A program made the position numbers and the translations under genes. The notes under the pieces were generated by a model that was not told the origin of the DNA, ran no database searches, and was given only the letters and a program-made list of their open reading frames with translations. Below, one piece after another: positions 1-6,152 of a stretch of DNA of 12,230 bases (positions within the stretch are counted from its first letter, which is position 1; each line of letters starts with the position of its first letter). Where the stretch lies: assembly GCA_025925615.1 (NCBI GenBank), contig JAICLN010000076.1, positions 1-12,230 of the forward strand. The letters are read 5' to 3'. Origin of the DNA: Actinomycetospora sp. (lineage in GTDB: Bacteria; Actinomycetota; Actinomycetes; Mycobacteriales; Pseudonocardiaceae).

Positions 1-585
1 CAGGCCCGCACGGCAGCGGGCCTGCTCGGCGGCACCCACTACCGCGCGTTCAGCCCGTCGGAGGTCTCGCCGGAGAACTGCCTGCTCACCGGGGCCGGCG
101 CCCGGTACCTGGACTTCGAGTGGGGCTGCTTCCGCGACGTGGCGCTGACCGCCGCGTCGGTCCGACTGCCGTTCCCCGGGTGGGGCCGGCCCGCCGTGCT
201 CCCCTCCGGCATGGCCGAGGCGATGACCGCGGCCTGGCAGTCCGAGGTGGCCGGGGTCTGGCCCGAGCTCGCCGACCTCACCCTCTCGGGCCCGCGGAAC
301 CTGGCCGCGACGACGCTGTGGGTGTGGGTCTGCACGCGCTCGCTCCTGCCCGGGGTCGTGGGCCGGGGCCCCGTGCCCGAGCAGGTCGTCGTCGGGCGCC
401 CGGCCTCGCACGCCGCCGCGGTGCTCGCGAGCTACTGGCGCCGGCTGCGCACCGACGCCGAGCGCCAGCGGGTGGAGGCCACGGTCGAGCTCGCCGACGC
501 CGTCGTGGCCGCCCTCGAGCCCTACGGCGGGGACGTCCGGCTGCCGCTGTTCCCGGCCTTCGCGAGGTGCTCCGGGCGCACCTGA
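1..585 (+). CDS. Phosphotransferase (APH-like) family protein, 5' end missing
   Basis: The open frame enters from the left edge and stops with TGA at 583-585, so only the last 194 residues are visible. Near the start the protein reads FSPSEVSPENCLLT, then RYLDFEWGCFRDVAL, then VRLPFPG. This resembles the catalytic loop (H/P-G-D-x-x-P-x-N) and the metal-binding D-F-E of aminoglycoside-phosphotransferase-fold proteins common in actinobacteria, which are mostly uncharacterised. The match is by recalled pattern, not by alignment. The usual catalytic Asp of the loop appears here as Glu (PSEVSPEN), so activity is uncertain. The rest is helical, Ala/Arg-rich and has no signal peptide. The 3' end runs 64 bases into the convergent transporter gene. 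Substrate is unknown. An ATG at 139 lies inside the frame, but conserved-looking sequence before it argues against a start there. Confidence 0.6.
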   Translation, partial: QARTAAGLLGGTHYRAFSPSEVSPENCLLTGAGARYLDFEWGCFRDVALTAASVRLPFPGWGRPAVLPSGMAEAMTAAWQSEVAGVWPELADLTLSGPRNLAATTLWVWVCTRSLLPGVVGRGPVPEQVVVGRPASHAAAVLASYWRRLRTDAERQRVEATVELADAVVAALEPYGGDVRLPLFPAFARCSGRT

Positions 586-1982
586 ACCCGGCCCAGGGAG
601 CGGTCGGCGAGCGTCACGACGACGAAGAGCGCGGCGGCACCGAGCATGAACCACGCCAGCTGGTGCAGGCCGGGGGTGTCCGCGCGCGGGCTCAGGAAGA
701 CCCCGCCCGCGGTCGACGCCACGATCGCGCCCAGGTAGTAGAAGGTCCGCAGCAGCCCGGCCGACGAGCCGATCCGCTCGGGCGTGGCCTGGTGGTAGAC
801 CGCGTTCTGGTTGGCGAGGTTGTTCAGACCCTGCGGGACGCCGGCGACGAGGGCGACCACGACGACGAGCCACAGCGCACTCGCCGACCCCAGGGTCAGC
901 AGCAGGCCGGCGACGACGACCTGCGTCGCGGCACCGACGAGCAGCTTTCCGCGGATCTCGGGCCGGCGCCCGGTCACGGTCGAGACGACGATTCCGGCGC
1001 CGAACACCGGCAGGAGGACCAGGCCCGCGACCGACGGGTCCAGCCCCCGCCCCTCCTCGAGCCACTGCGTGTAGCCGTAGAGCAGCGAGTACGACGAGAC
1101 CGCCGTCAGCAGCGACCGGGCGTACGTGGCGAGCAGCGGGCCGTTGCCCGCGAGCAGCCGCAGGTCGAGGAACGGCGTCCCGGCCCGCAGCTCCCACCAC
1201 ACCAGCCCGGCCCCGGCGCCGACCGCGAGCACGGGGAGGAACCACAGCGACAGCTCGGGGTGGACGAGGAACAGGAGGAGGCCGACCAGGGTCACGGTGA
1301 AGAGCACGATCCCGGCGAGGTCGATCCGCGCGGCGAGCCCGGCGCGGGCGCTGCGCTCGGCCAGCGGCTCCCGCGGCAGGCGCCACGCCCCGAGCGCCAG
1401 ACAGGCCAGCGCCAGCGGGACGTTGACGGCGAACGTCGCGTGCCAGCCCCCGAGGGCGATGAGCAGCCCGCCCAGGGTCGGCCCGATGACCGCGACGGTC
1501 TGGGTGGAGACGGCGAGGATCGTCAGGATGGTCTGCGGGCTGTCGCGCCCGGTGCGCTCCGCCTCGGTGCGGATCAGGTGCATCGCGGCCGGATAGCCGG
1601 CGCACGTCCCGAACCCGATCAGCACCCGCGCGACGACGAGGACCCCGAGCGACGGCGCGAGGGTCCCGAGCACGCCGCCGACGCCGATGAGCACCGAGCC
1701 GACGAGGTACAGCCGCCGCGGGCCGTAGAGGTCGATGAGCCGCCCGACGACGGGCTGGCCGACCGCCGTGGCCAGGTACAGGCCGGTGACCAGCCACGCC
1801 GTCTCCGAGGCCGGGGCGCCGAACGCGATCCCGATCGGCACCAGCGCGACGGCCAGCATCGTCGAGTTGATCGGGTTGAGGATCGCGCCGAGGATCATCG
1901 GCAGGATCAGCCGGCGGTCGAACGCCGCGCTCCCGTCGGCTCCGTCGGCTCCCGGCCGGCGGCGGCGCCGGAACGCCGTCAT
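522..1982 (-). CDS. MFS transporter, DHA2-like (14 transmembrane helices)
   Basis: A 486-residue inner-membrane transporter. I count fourteen hydrophobic segments from about residue 25 to 470, as in the drug:H+ antiporter-2 group. Motif A is GRLIDLYGPRR at 80-90, between helices 2 and 3. The helix 5 motif C is GPTLGG at 167-172, typical of exporters. The N-terminus carries an Arg cluster (residues 5-9), consistent with a cytoplasmic N-terminus. Such proteins export drugs, metabolites or amino acids by proton exchange; the substrate cannot be read from sequence. The gene lies 49 bases downstream of the aminotransferase on the same strand, so read-through is possible, and a TACGAT box may give it its own promoter. 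The ATG has no clear Shine-Dalgarno and overlaps the stop of a five-codon ORF. The 3' end overlaps the convergent phosphotransferase-like gene. Confidence 0.9.
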   Translation of the reverse strand: MTAFRRRRRPGADGADGSAAFDRRLILPMILGAILNPINSTMLAVALVPIGIAFGAPASETAWLVTGLYLATAVGQPVVGRLIDLYGPRRLYLVGSVLIGVGGVLGTLAPSLGVLVVARVLIGFGTCAGYPAAMHLIRTEAERTGRDSPQTILTILAVSTQTVAVIGPTLGGLLIALGGWHATFAVNVPLALACLALGAWRLPREPLAERSARAGLAARIDLAGIVLFTVTLVGLLLFLVHPELSLWFLPVLAVGAGAGLVWWELRAGTPFLDLRLLAGNGPLLATYARSLLTAVSSYSLLYGYTQWLEEGRGLDPSVAGLVLLPVFGAGIVVSTVTGRRPEIRGKLLVGAATQVVVAGLLLTLGSASALWLVVVVALVAGVPQGLNNLANQNAVYHQATPERIGSSAGLLRTFYYLGAIVASTAGGVFLSPRADTPGLHQLAWFMLGAAALFVVVTLADRSLGRVQVRPEHLAKAGNSGSRTSPP

Positions 1983-1996
1983 CGCCCGTTGCCCAT
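1979..1996 (-). other. Five-codon ORF (MGNGR) overlapping the transporter start
   Basis: On the minus strand ATG-GGC-AAC-GGG-CGA-TGA ends in the ATGA that also holds the transporter ATG. It starts 7 bases after a TACGAT box, the spacing expected for a leaderless transcript. It could be a coupling leader, or it could be chance in a short 5' UTR. Confidence 0.25.
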
Positions 1997-2003
1997 GCGA
2001 ACG

Positions 2004-2009
2004 ATCGTA
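2004..2009 (-). promoter_or_regulatory. Candidate -10 box (TACGAT) for the MFS gene
   Basis: Minus-strand TACGAT fits the actinobacterial TANNNT -10 consensus and sits in the 49-base gap between the aminotransferase stop and the transporter. No good -35 is visible. The box overlaps an 8-bp palindrome ACGATCGT (2001-2008). Confidence 0.35.
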
Positions 2010-2031
2010 GTCGCGCGCCGGAGCACGCGGC

Positions 2032-3192
2032 TCAGGCGATGAAGCGGGCGATGCGCTCCAGGGCCTGCTCGAGCTGGGGGAGCGAGGTGGCGTAGGAGCA
2101 CCGCACGTGGCCCTCGCCGGAGGGCCCGAAGACGTCCCCGGGGACGACCGCGACCCTCTCCTGCTCGAGCAGCCCCTCCGCGAACTCCTGCGAGCTCATC
2201 CCCGTGGTGCGGATCGACGGGAACACGTAGAACGCACCGCCGGGCTCCGGGCAGGTGAGCCCGAGCTCGTCGAGGCCCTTGGCGAACAGTCGCCGGCGGC
2301 GGTCGTAGTCGGCGACCATCTCCTCCACGTCGCCCTGCGCCGTGCGCATCGCCTCGAGGGCAGCGATCTGGGACATGTGGGGCGCGCACAGCATCGTGTA
2401 CTGGTGGATGCGGTGCATGAGCCGGGCCAGCGGCTCGGGCGCGCACACGTAGCCCACGCGCCACCCGGTCATCGCGTAGGACTTCGAGAACCCGCCCAGC
2501 AGGACGGTGCGCTCCCAGGCCCCCGGCACGGACGAGGCCGGGGTGTGGGTGCCGTGGTAGGTCAGCCGGTCGTAGATCTCGTCGGAGAGCAGCCAGAGGT
2601 CGCGCTCGACGGCCAGCGCGGCGAGCGCCGTGAGGTCGGCGGCGCTCTGCGCGGAACCGGTCGGGTTCGACGGCGAGCCGAACAGGACCGCCTTCGTCCG
2701 CTCGGTGACCGCCGCGCCGATCAGCTCCGGGTCCATCCGGTAGGCCTGGGCCGGGTCGAGGGCGACGGGGACCGGGATGCCACCCGCGAAGGCCACGCAC
2801 GGCGCGTAGGCGACGTAGCTGGGCTCGGGGACGATCACCTCGTCGCCGGGGTTGAGCAGGGCCCGCAGCGTGAGGTCGAGCCCCTCGGAGACCCCCGAGG
2901 TGATCAGGCACTCGTCCTCGGCGCGGTAGCGCACCCCGTAGCGGCCGGCGAGGTCGGTGCAGACGGCCTCGCGCAGCGCGAGCAGGCCGGAGTTGCTCGT
3001 GTACGTCGTCGCGCCGTGCTCGAGGGCGTGGATGGCGGCCTCGCGGGCGCTCCACGGCGTCGGGAAGTCCGGCTCGCCCACGCCGAGCGAGATCACGCCC
3101 TGCATGCTCTGCGCCAGGTCGAAGAACTTCCGGATCCCCGACGGCGGGACCTTCTCGACGATCTGCGAGAACGGCTTGCGGGGCGGGGTCAC
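2032..3192 (-). CDS. PLP-dependent aminotransferase, class I/II (AlaT-like)
   Basis: A 386-residue cytoplasmic fold-type I aminotransferase of normal family length. Visible motifs are ISLGVGEPDFPTP (34-46), the cofactor-contacting SPSNPTG (173-179, N176), DEIY (204-207), the Schiff-base lysine K237 in GGFSKSYAMTGWRVGY (233-248), and the C-terminal carboxylate-binding Arg364 in GHVRCSYA. All key residues are present. The opening PPSGIRKFFDLA is characteristic of the subgroup that includes B. subtilis AlaT/YugH, so alanine-pyruvate or a related amino-acid transamination is the likely reaction; substrate remains inferred. The GTG start at 3192 overlaps the TGA of the preceding Lrp-type regulator by 4 bases (GTGA), implying coupled translation, and no other start fits the conserved N-terminus. 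The AlaR-AlaT pair of B. subtilis has the same layout. Confidence 0.93.
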   Translation of the reverse strand: MTPPRKPFSQIVEKVPPSGIRKFFDLAQSMQGVISLGVGEPDFPTPWSAREAAIHALEHGATTYTSNSGLLALREAVCTDLAGRYGVRYRAEDECLITSGVSEGLDLTLRALLNPGDEVIVPEPSYVAYAPCVAFAGGIPVPVALDPAQAYRMDPELIGAAVTERTKAVLFGSPSNPTGSAQSAADLTALAALAVERDLWLLSDEIYDRLTYHGTHTPASSVPGAWERTVLLGGFSKSYAMTGWRVGYVCAPEPLARLMHRIHQYTMLCAPHMSQIAALEAMRTAQGDVEEMVADYDRRRRLFAKGLDELGLTCPEPGGAFYVFPSIRTTGMSSQEFAEGLLEQERVAVVPGDVFGPSGEGHVRCSYATSLPQLEQALERIARFIA

Positions 3193-3668
3193 GGGGTCAC
3201 CGACAAGCGCTGGTCGGGCTCCGGGTCGATGAGCAGCTGCCCGTCGTCCTTGTAGCGGCGCAGCAGGAAGTGGGTGTCCGTCGCCGTCACCCGGTCGATC
3301 CCGGAGAGCTTCTGCGCGACGAAGTCCGCGACCTCCTTCATCGAGGAGCCCTCCACCTCGACGCGGAGGTCCTGCGCGCCGCTGACCAGGTGCACCGCGC
3401 GGATCTCCCGGAAGCGGGCGATCCGCTCGGCGACGTCGTCGAACCCGCGGCCCCGTTCCGGCGCGACGGTGACGTCGACGAACGCCGTCACCCGCTGGTC
3501 GCCGAACCGGTCCCAGTCGACGACCGCCTTGTACCGGCGGATCACCCCCGAGGCCTCCCACGCCGCGATCTGCTCGCGCACGCCGGCCTCGTCGATCCCG
3601 GTCAGGGTCGCGATGCGCTCGACGCTCGCGTGGGCGTCGGCCTCCAGCACCGTGAGGATCTCCCGCAT
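3189..3668 (-). CDS. Lrp/AsnC family transcriptional regulator
   Basis: A 159-residue regulator of ordinary length. Residues 1-46 form the AsnC-type winged helix-turn-helix (IATLTGIDEAGVREQIAAWEASGVIRRYKAV at 19-49), and residues 60-140 form the ligand-binding RAM domain, with the VSGAQDLRVEVEG strand-turn at 95-107. Family members are dimer-octamer sensors that bind amino acids and usually control the adjacent gene and themselves. Here the overlapping aminotransferase is the obvious target, with alanine as a plausible effector by analogy with AlaR. The ATG at 3668 is preferred: TAGGGT ends 8 bases before it, suggesting a leaderless transcript, and the same bases could act as a weak AGGG ribosome site. 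A GTG at 3674 would add two residues. The upstream intergenic repeats would be natural places to look for its operator. Confidence 0.93.
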   Translation of the reverse strand: MREILTVLEADAHASVERIATLTGIDEAGVREQIAAWEASGVIRRYKAVVDWDRFGDQRVTAFVDVTVAPERGRGFDDVAERIARFREIRAVHLVSGAQDLRVEVEGSSMKEVADFVAQKLSGIDRVTATDTHFLLRRYKDDGQLLIDPEPDQRLSVTP

Positions 3669-3676
3669 GGTCACCG

Positions 3677-3682
3677 ACCCTA
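3677..3682 (-). promoter_or_regulatory. Candidate -10 box (TAGGGT) of the Lrp-type gene
   Basis: Minus-strand TAGGGT, a TANNNT match, is followed by 8 bases and then the ATG at 3668, a layout compatible with leaderless transcription. No convincing -35 is seen 16-19 bases upstream. The AGGG inside it could instead serve as a Shine-Dalgarno. Confidence 0.35.
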
Positions 3683-3722
3683 TCCGGCGGCCGGCTCGGT
3701 GTTCTCGAGCGTCGGGCCCGTT

Positions 3723-3907
3723 CGGTCGGATAGATCGATCACGGGCGCCCCTCACCGGAACGGGCGGCCGGGCCCCGTTCCGACCGACGGTGCCCCTCGG
3801 TCGGCTAGATCGACCGAACGGGCCCCTCGCTCGAACGGCCGGCCGGGCCGCGTTCCGAGCGAAGGGCACCGTCGGTCGGCTAGATCGACCGAACGGGCCC
3901 CTCGCTC
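3723..3907. repeat. 75-bp-period imperfect tandem repeat with hairpins, about 2.5 units
   Basis: Units begin with CGGTCGG at 3723, 3798 and 3873, exactly 75 bases apart. Positions 3797-3832 and 3872-3907 are identical over 36 bases; unit 1 is more diverged. Units 2 and 3 have a small dyad, CGGTCG-GCTAGAT-CGACCG (3798-3816 in unit 2). Each full unit also has a larger hairpin at the same phase. In unit 1 it is CGGAACGGG/CCCGTTCCG (3756-3764 with 3774-3782). In unit 2 it is TCGCTCGAACG with CGTTCCGAGCGA (3827-3837 with 3851-3862, one bulged base). A further 15-bp inverted match links 3781-3795 to 3864-3878. It could be a REP-like intergenic element, or operator or attenuation structure. Confidence 0.85.
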
Positions 3908-3920
3908 AAAACGACCCGAC

Positions 3921-4003
3921 CATGATCACGACGAGTGCGGCGGACCGTTCGGTCCTCGCACGGTTCCGTCACCCGGTTCTCGATCAAGATCGGGGTGATC
4001 ATG
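3921..4003. repeat. Dyad element bounded by 9-bp inverted repeats, with internal hairpin
   Basis: CATGATCAC at 3921-3929 and its reverse complement GTGATCATG at 3995-4003 bound an 83-base block. Inside is a stem GTGCG(gc)GGACC-GTTC-GGTCC(t)CGCAC at 3935-3961, and CGATC-AA-GATCG at 3981-3992. It adjoins the tandem repeat but is unrelated to it in sequence. No T-run follows the hairpin, so terminator function is not supported. Confidence 0.6.
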
Positions 4004-4116
4004 ACTTCGGCGGCGACACGCCCAACGGGAGACAGGACTCGCCGCCCAAGTTCTGATCTTCGTCGACCGACACGGAAGGATGAGCCCGCGCGACATGGGG
4101 TGTCGGACCCGGGCAG

Positions 4117-4122
4117 TAGCGT
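4117..4122 (+). promoter_or_regulatory. Candidate -10 box (TAGCGT) for leaderless rarA mRNA
   Basis: TAGCGT fits TANNNT and is followed by 7 bases and then the GTG at 4130, the spacing expected if transcription begins at the start codon. The only purine-rich stretch, GAGGG at 4124-4128, is one base from the GTG and too close to be a normal ribosome site. No clear -35 is visible. Confidence 0.4.
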
Positions 4123-4129
4123 CGAGGGC

Positions 4130-5563
4130 GTGAGCGAGGGCAGCCCGGGCGAGGACTTCAGCCTGTTCGAGGTCGCGGCGCCCGAGCCCGAGCGGCCGGC
4201 GGCCGAGGACGACCTGCGGCCGGTCACCCGCGGCGTCGTCGAGGACCGCCCGGCGCCTCGATCAGGGGAGCACGCCGATAGGGAGGGACCCCGCCCGCCG
4301 CTGGCCGTCCGCATGCGCCCGGCGAGCATCGACGAGGTCGTCGGACAGGACCACCTGCTCGCCCCCGGCGCCCCGCTGCGGCGCCTGGTCGAGGGCGCCG
4401 CGCCGGCCTCGGTGCTGCTCCACGGCCCGCCCGGCACCGGCAAGACCACGCTGGCCCGCCTCATCTCCCAGGCCACCGGGCGCTCCTTCGAGGCCCTGTC
4501 GGCCCTGAACGCCGGCGTCAAGGAGGTCCGCGGGGTCATCGAGGTCGCCCGCCGGCGCCTGGCCGCGGCCGACCCCCGCCGCACCGTCCTGTTCATCGAC
4601 GAGATCCACCGGTTCAGCCGCACCCAGCAGGACGCCCTGCTCGGTGCCGTGGAGGACCGCGTCGTGCTGCTCGTCGGCGCCACCACCGAGAACCCCAGCT
4701 TCTCCGTGGTCGCCCCGCTGCTCTCCCGCAGCCTCGTGCTCGGCCTCCACGCCCTCGACGACGCGGCGGTGGGCACGCTGCTCGACCGCGCGGTGGCCGA
4801 TCCCCGAGGCCTCGGCGGCGCCGTCACGCTGACCGACGAGGCCCGCACCCACCTCGTCCGGCTCGCCGCGGGGGACGGCCGGCGCAGCCTCACCGCCCTC
4901 GAGGCGGCGGCCGACGCGGTGGACGACCATGGCGAGATCACCCTGGCGGTCGTCGAACAGGTCGTCGACGAGGTCGCCGTCCGCTACGACCGCGCGGGCG
5001 ACCAGCACTACGACGTCATCTCGGCCTTCATCAAGTCGATCCGTGGCTCGGACCCGGACGCCGCGCTGCACTACCTGGCCCGCATGATCGTCGCGGGGGA
5101 GGACCCGCGGTTCATCGCGCGGCGCCTCGTCGTGCACGCCAGCGAGGACATCGGGCTCGCCGACCCGACGGCGCTGCAGGCCGCGACCGCCGCCGCCCAG
5201 GCCGTGCAGCTCATCGGGCTGCCCGAGTGCCGGATCGCGCTCGCCCAGGTCACCATCCACCTGGCGACCGCCCCGAAGTCCAACGCCGTCATCGCCGCGA
5301 TCGACGCCGCGATGTCGGACGTCCGCACCGGCGCCGCCGGACCGGTCCCGCCACACCTGCGCGACGGGCACTACGCGGGCGCACAGAAGCTGGGCAACGC
5401 CGTCGGGTACCGCTACCCGCACGACGACCGCGCCGCCGTCGTCGCCCAGCAGTACCCGCCCGACGAGCTCGTGGGCCGCGACTACTACGCGCCGTCGGGC
5501 CGCGGCGAGGAGCGGGCGATCGCCGAGCGCCTGGCCCGGCTGCGCGATGTCGTCCGCGGCTGA
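4130..5563 (+). CDS. rarA: Replication-associated recombination protein A (AAA+ ATPase)
   Basis: A 477-residue member of the RarA/MgsA/WRNIP1 family, ATPases that act at stalled replication forks with clamp-loader-like architecture. Residues 58-64 (PLAVRMR) open the conserved core. Walker A is GPPGTGKTT (99-107), Walker [11 protein letters not shown] (153-162), sensor 1 GATTENPSF (183-191), and a sensor 2 region lies at GDGRRS (248-253). The C-terminal half carries the family-specific tetramerisation/MgsA part, including [17 protein letters not shown] and [11 protein letters not shown]. All catalytic motifs are intact. About 57 residues of acidic, Pro-rich linker precede the core, with DFSLF at 9-13. 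The GTG at 4130 is chosen because the frame upstream, open to 3935, is repeat DNA with poor composition and because a -10-like box fits. It is divergent from the regulator and 181 bases before the next gene; rarA upstream of alaS is a familiar actinobacterial arrangement. Confidence 0.95.
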   Translation: MSEGSPGEDFSLFEVAAPEPERPAAEDDLRPVTRGVVEDRPAPRSGEHADREGPRPPLAVRMRPASIDEVVGQDHLLAPGAPLRRLVEGAAPASVLLHGPPGTGKTTLARLISQATGRSFEALSALNAGVKEVRGVIEVARRRLAAADPRRTVLFIDEIHRFSRTQQDALLGAVEDRVVLLVGATTENPSFSVVAPLLSRSLVLGLHALDDAAVGTLLDRAVADPRGLGGAVTLTDEARTHLVRLAAGDGRRSLTALEAAADAVDDHGEITLAVVEQVVDEVAVRYDRAGDQHYDVISAFIKSIRGSDPDAALHYLARMIVAGEDPRFIARRLVVHASEDIGLADPTALQAATAAAQAVQLIGLPECRIALAQVTIHLATAPKSNAVIAAIDAAMSDVRTGAAGPVPPHLRDGHYAGAQKLGNAVGYRYPHDDRAAVVAQQYPPDELVGRDYYAPSGRGEERAIAERLARLRDVVRG

Positions 5564-5612
5564 CGCCGGGTCGCCGACCGGGCACCACCCGTGATCGACC
5601 GCCCGCCGACGG

Positions 5613-5639
5613 GCCCGGCCGGGTGCCCCCGGGCCGGGC
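5613..5639. terminator. GC-rich hairpin after rarA, possible terminator
   Basis: GCCCGGCC (5613-5620) pairs with GGCCGGGC (5632-5639) around an 11-base loop that can pair further. It starts 50 bases after the rarA stop. There is no T-tract, as is usual for actinobacterial hairpin terminators, so function is a guess. The rest of the 5564-5744 gap holds only a weak -10-like TAGCCT (5663-5668) and the ribosome site before 5745. Confidence 0.4.
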
Positions 5640-5735
5640 GGCGGCGATCATGGTCATCCGGGTAGCCTTCCGCCACCGCACGGCAGGCCGGGTCCGGACC
5701 GGGCCCTCGTCGGCGGGAGACCTCGTATCCCAGCC

Positions 5736-5742
5736 GGAGGGG
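5736..5742 (+). promoter_or_regulatory. Ribosome binding site GGAGGGG, two possible GTG starts
   Basis: The clearest Shine-Dalgarno in the window. GTG codons follow at 5745 and 5751, 2 and 8 bases after its last G. The second spacing is the more usual, so the DUF948 protein may start at 5751 and lose two residues. Confidence 0.6.
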
Positions 5743-5744
5743 AA

Positions 5745-6152
5745 GTGACCGTGTCGGTCGGGCAGATCGCGGCCATCATCGCCGCGGCGGCGTTCGTGCT
5801 CCTCGTGCTGCTGCTGGCGGTGCCCCTGATCAAGCTCGGGCGCACGCTCGACGAGGCCACCATCGCCATCCGCAAGGCGCACGAGGGATCCGGCCCGCTG
5901 CTGGACGACGCCCAGGTCACGCTGACCACGGTGAACACCCAGCTCGAGCGGGTCGACGGGATGACCGCCAGCGCCCAGGCCGTCGCCGCGAACACCCGCG
6001 CGCTCAGCTCGCTGTTCACGGCCACGCTCGGGGGACCGCTGGTGAAGGTCGCCGCCGTGTCATATGGGCTGCGCAAGGCCAGCCAGAACCGCAAACTGAA
6101 GAGCGCACCGCCGTCGAAGCGGTCCAGCGGCAAGCGGAGTGGCCGAGGATGA
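5745..6152 (+). CDS. DUF948-domain membrane-anchored protein
   Basis: A 135-residue small protein. Residues 5-29 form one hydrophobic helix (IAAIIAAAAFVLLVLLLAVPLI), followed by a stretch rich in Leu, Val and polar residues (about 30-85) resembling the helical DUF948 region, a second mildly hydrophobic part (about 88-105), and a basic Ser/Lys/Arg tail. This fits a single-pass membrane protein of the DUF948 family, function unknown. Its place just before a DUF6167-like gene and alaS matches the usual actinobacterial order, which is the main support for the family call. A strong Shine-Dalgarno precedes it; GTG 5745 is listed and GTG 5751 is equally possible. Its stop overlaps the next start by 4 bases (ATGA), so the two products are probably made together. 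Confidence 0.8.
   Translation: MTVSVGQIAAIIAAAAFVLLVLLLAVPLIKLGRTLDEATIAIRKAHEGSGPLLDDAQVTLTTVNTQLERVDGMTASAQAVAANTRALSSLFTATLGGPLVKVAAVSYGLRKASQNRKLKSAPPSKRSSGKRSGRG

Larger units (their letters stand above)
3669..4129. other. 461-base divergent intergenic region, repeat-rich, no gene seen
   Basis: This lies between the minus-strand regulator and plus-strand rarA. Frames open here on either strand have poor composition or are extensions of neighbours, so I call no gene. It holds two candidate -10 boxes, a 75-bp tandem repeat (3723-3907), a long dyad element (3921-4003), and a short hairpin CGACA-TGGGG-TGTCG (4091-4105) just before rarA. The bases GGGCCCGTTCGGTCG at 3714-3728 are the exact reverse complement of 3811-3825 and 3886-3900. 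Confidence 0.7.

Noticed and set aside
120..2042. 640-codon plus-strand frame opposite the MFS gene
   Set aside because: Composition is Arg/Gly/Gln/Asp-biased and it lies antisense to clear membrane-protein motifs.
3723..3907. CRISPR array
   Set aside because: Units are 75 bases with related sequence throughout, no unique spacers of uniform length and no cas genes nearby.
3797..3907. LexA/SOS box in the repeats near rarA
   Set aside because: TCGAAC-like fragments occur but none is paired with GTTCGA at the spacing of an actinobacterial SOS box.
3270..4056. Plus-strand frames across the regulator and the repeat region
   Set aside because: Antisense to the well-supported Lrp-type gene and continuing into repeats; no recognisable domain.
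3935..4129. N-terminal extension of RarA from an upstream start
   Set aside because: The frame is open but translates repeat and dyad DNA into Arg/Ser/Thr-rich sequence unlike RarA; GTG 4130 with a -10-like box fits better.
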